Assembly (NCBI GenBank): GCA_900556615.1 | Contig: USPP01000122.1 | Coordinates: 1 to 5,806, forward strand | Origin: an uncultured Eubacteriales bacterium | Lineage (GTDB): Bacteria > Bacillota > Clostridia > Oscillospirales > CAG-272 | Length of the DNA stretch: 5,806 nt | Reading direction: 5' to 3' | Shown: in pieces, positions 5,429-5,806 of the stretch | How the letters are laid out: the number at the start of each line of letters is the position of its first letter | How positions within the stretch are numbered: the stretch's first letter is position 1 | Notes under the pieces: model-generated | Database searches by the model: none | The model's input: only the letters and a program-made list of their open reading frames with translations | Told to the model about the DNA's origin: nothing | Position numbers and translations under genes: made by a program

Positions 5429-5806
5429 GCGTAATTATTCCCGTCTACAACTCGGAAAAATATCTCGAAAAGTGCGTGAACAGCGTTCTTTCCCAAACCG
5501 AAAGGGATTTAGAAATGATTCTTGTGGACGACGGAAGCCGGGACGGAAGCGCCGGGCTCTGTGACTCGCTTGCCGAAAAGAACGGCAGAATCAAGGTTAT
5601 CCATAAGGAAAACGGCGGCGTTTCCTCGGCAAGAAACGCAGGACTTGCCGAAGCGTCGGGAGAATATGTTGCTTTCATTGACAGCGACGACTGGATTGAA
5701 CCGGATATGTACCGCAGCATGCTTCGCGCGGCAAGAGAAAACGGCTCTGACGTTGTTATGTGCGACGCGGTAAAAGAGTATTGCGACAATAACGAGCTGT
5801 TTACGC
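5416..5806 (+). CDS. Glycosyltransferase family 2, N-terminal part (partial)
   Basis: The frame opens at ATG 5416 and runs without a stop to the right edge, giving 130 residues of what should be a protein of roughly 300 or more. The start is classic GT2: MPVISVIIPVYNSEKYLEKC, then SVLSQTERDLEMILVDDGSRDGS with DDGSRDGS at 38-45, then NGGVSSARNAGLAEASGEYVAFIDSDDW with the metal-binding DSDD at 89-92. GGVSSARNAGL and IDSDDW are typical of EpsJ- or WcaA-like enzymes that add sugars to exopolysaccharide or capsule units. The catalytic-base region lies beyond the window. The gene overlaps the acyltransferase by 13 bases and has its own ribosome binding site, so it belongs to the same transcript. 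It differs clearly from the GT2 at 1305-2105. Confidence 0.94.
   Translation, partial: MPVISVIIPVYNSEKYLEKCVNSVLSQTERDLEMILVDDGSRDGSAGLCDSLAEKNGRIKVIHKENGGVSSARNAGLAEASGEYVAFIDSDDWIEPDMYRSMLRAARENGSDVVMCDAVKEYCDNNELFT

Noticed and set aside
5445..5789. Minus-strand 114-residue reading frame at the right end
   Set aside because: It is antisense to the GT2 gene whose DDGS and DSDD motifs are unambiguous, and it shows no family features of its own.

Overview
The window is a stretch of a surface-polysaccharide (capsule, exopolysaccharide or glycan) assembly cluster. All seven genes lie on the plus strand, and both end genes run off the window. Strong AGGAGG-type ribosome binding sites, tightly overlapping genes, moderate base composition and the family subtypes point to a low-to-mid GC Bacillota, most likely an uncultured gut-type Clostridia (Oscillospirales-like). 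That placement is inference; the window holds no taxonomic marker.

Layout. Bases 1-221 hold the C-terminus of a membrane sugar-phosphate transferase, the enzyme type that starts the lipid-linked repeat unit. It overlaps by ATGA with a PglA-like GT4 glycosyltransferase (218-1300). A GT2 glycosyltransferase (1305-2105) and a GT32 DXD glycosyltransferase (2113-2817) follow with gaps of 4 and 7 bases. Bases 2818-3171 hold no supported gene and are filled by two tandem copies of a hairpin-rich repeat about 160 bases long, at a period of 175. After it come a second GT4 glycosyltransferase (3172-4380), an integral-membrane acyltransferase of family 3 (4343-5428) and the N-terminal part of another GT2 glycosyltransferase (5416-5806, open at the right edge). 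The genes after the repeat overlap by 38 and 13 bases.

How they fit together. The sugar-phosphate transferase would load the first sugar phosphate on undecaprenyl phosphate at the inner membrane face. The GT4, GT2 and GT32 enzymes would then add further sugars one at a time, and the acyltransferase would probably add an acetyl or other acyl group to the glycan. No flippase, polymerase, chain-length regulator or nucleotide-sugar enzyme is visible, so these should lie outside the window. Donor and acceptor sugars cannot be read from the sequence.

The genes are conventional. The least explained part is the duplicated hairpin repeat that splits an otherwise gap-free operon. It has a near-perfect palindrome kept in both copies, a second stem that is perfect in one copy and broken in the other, and a GC stem whose length changes symmetrically between copies. 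I see no convincing evidence of a wholly new system here; the repeat is the element worth following.
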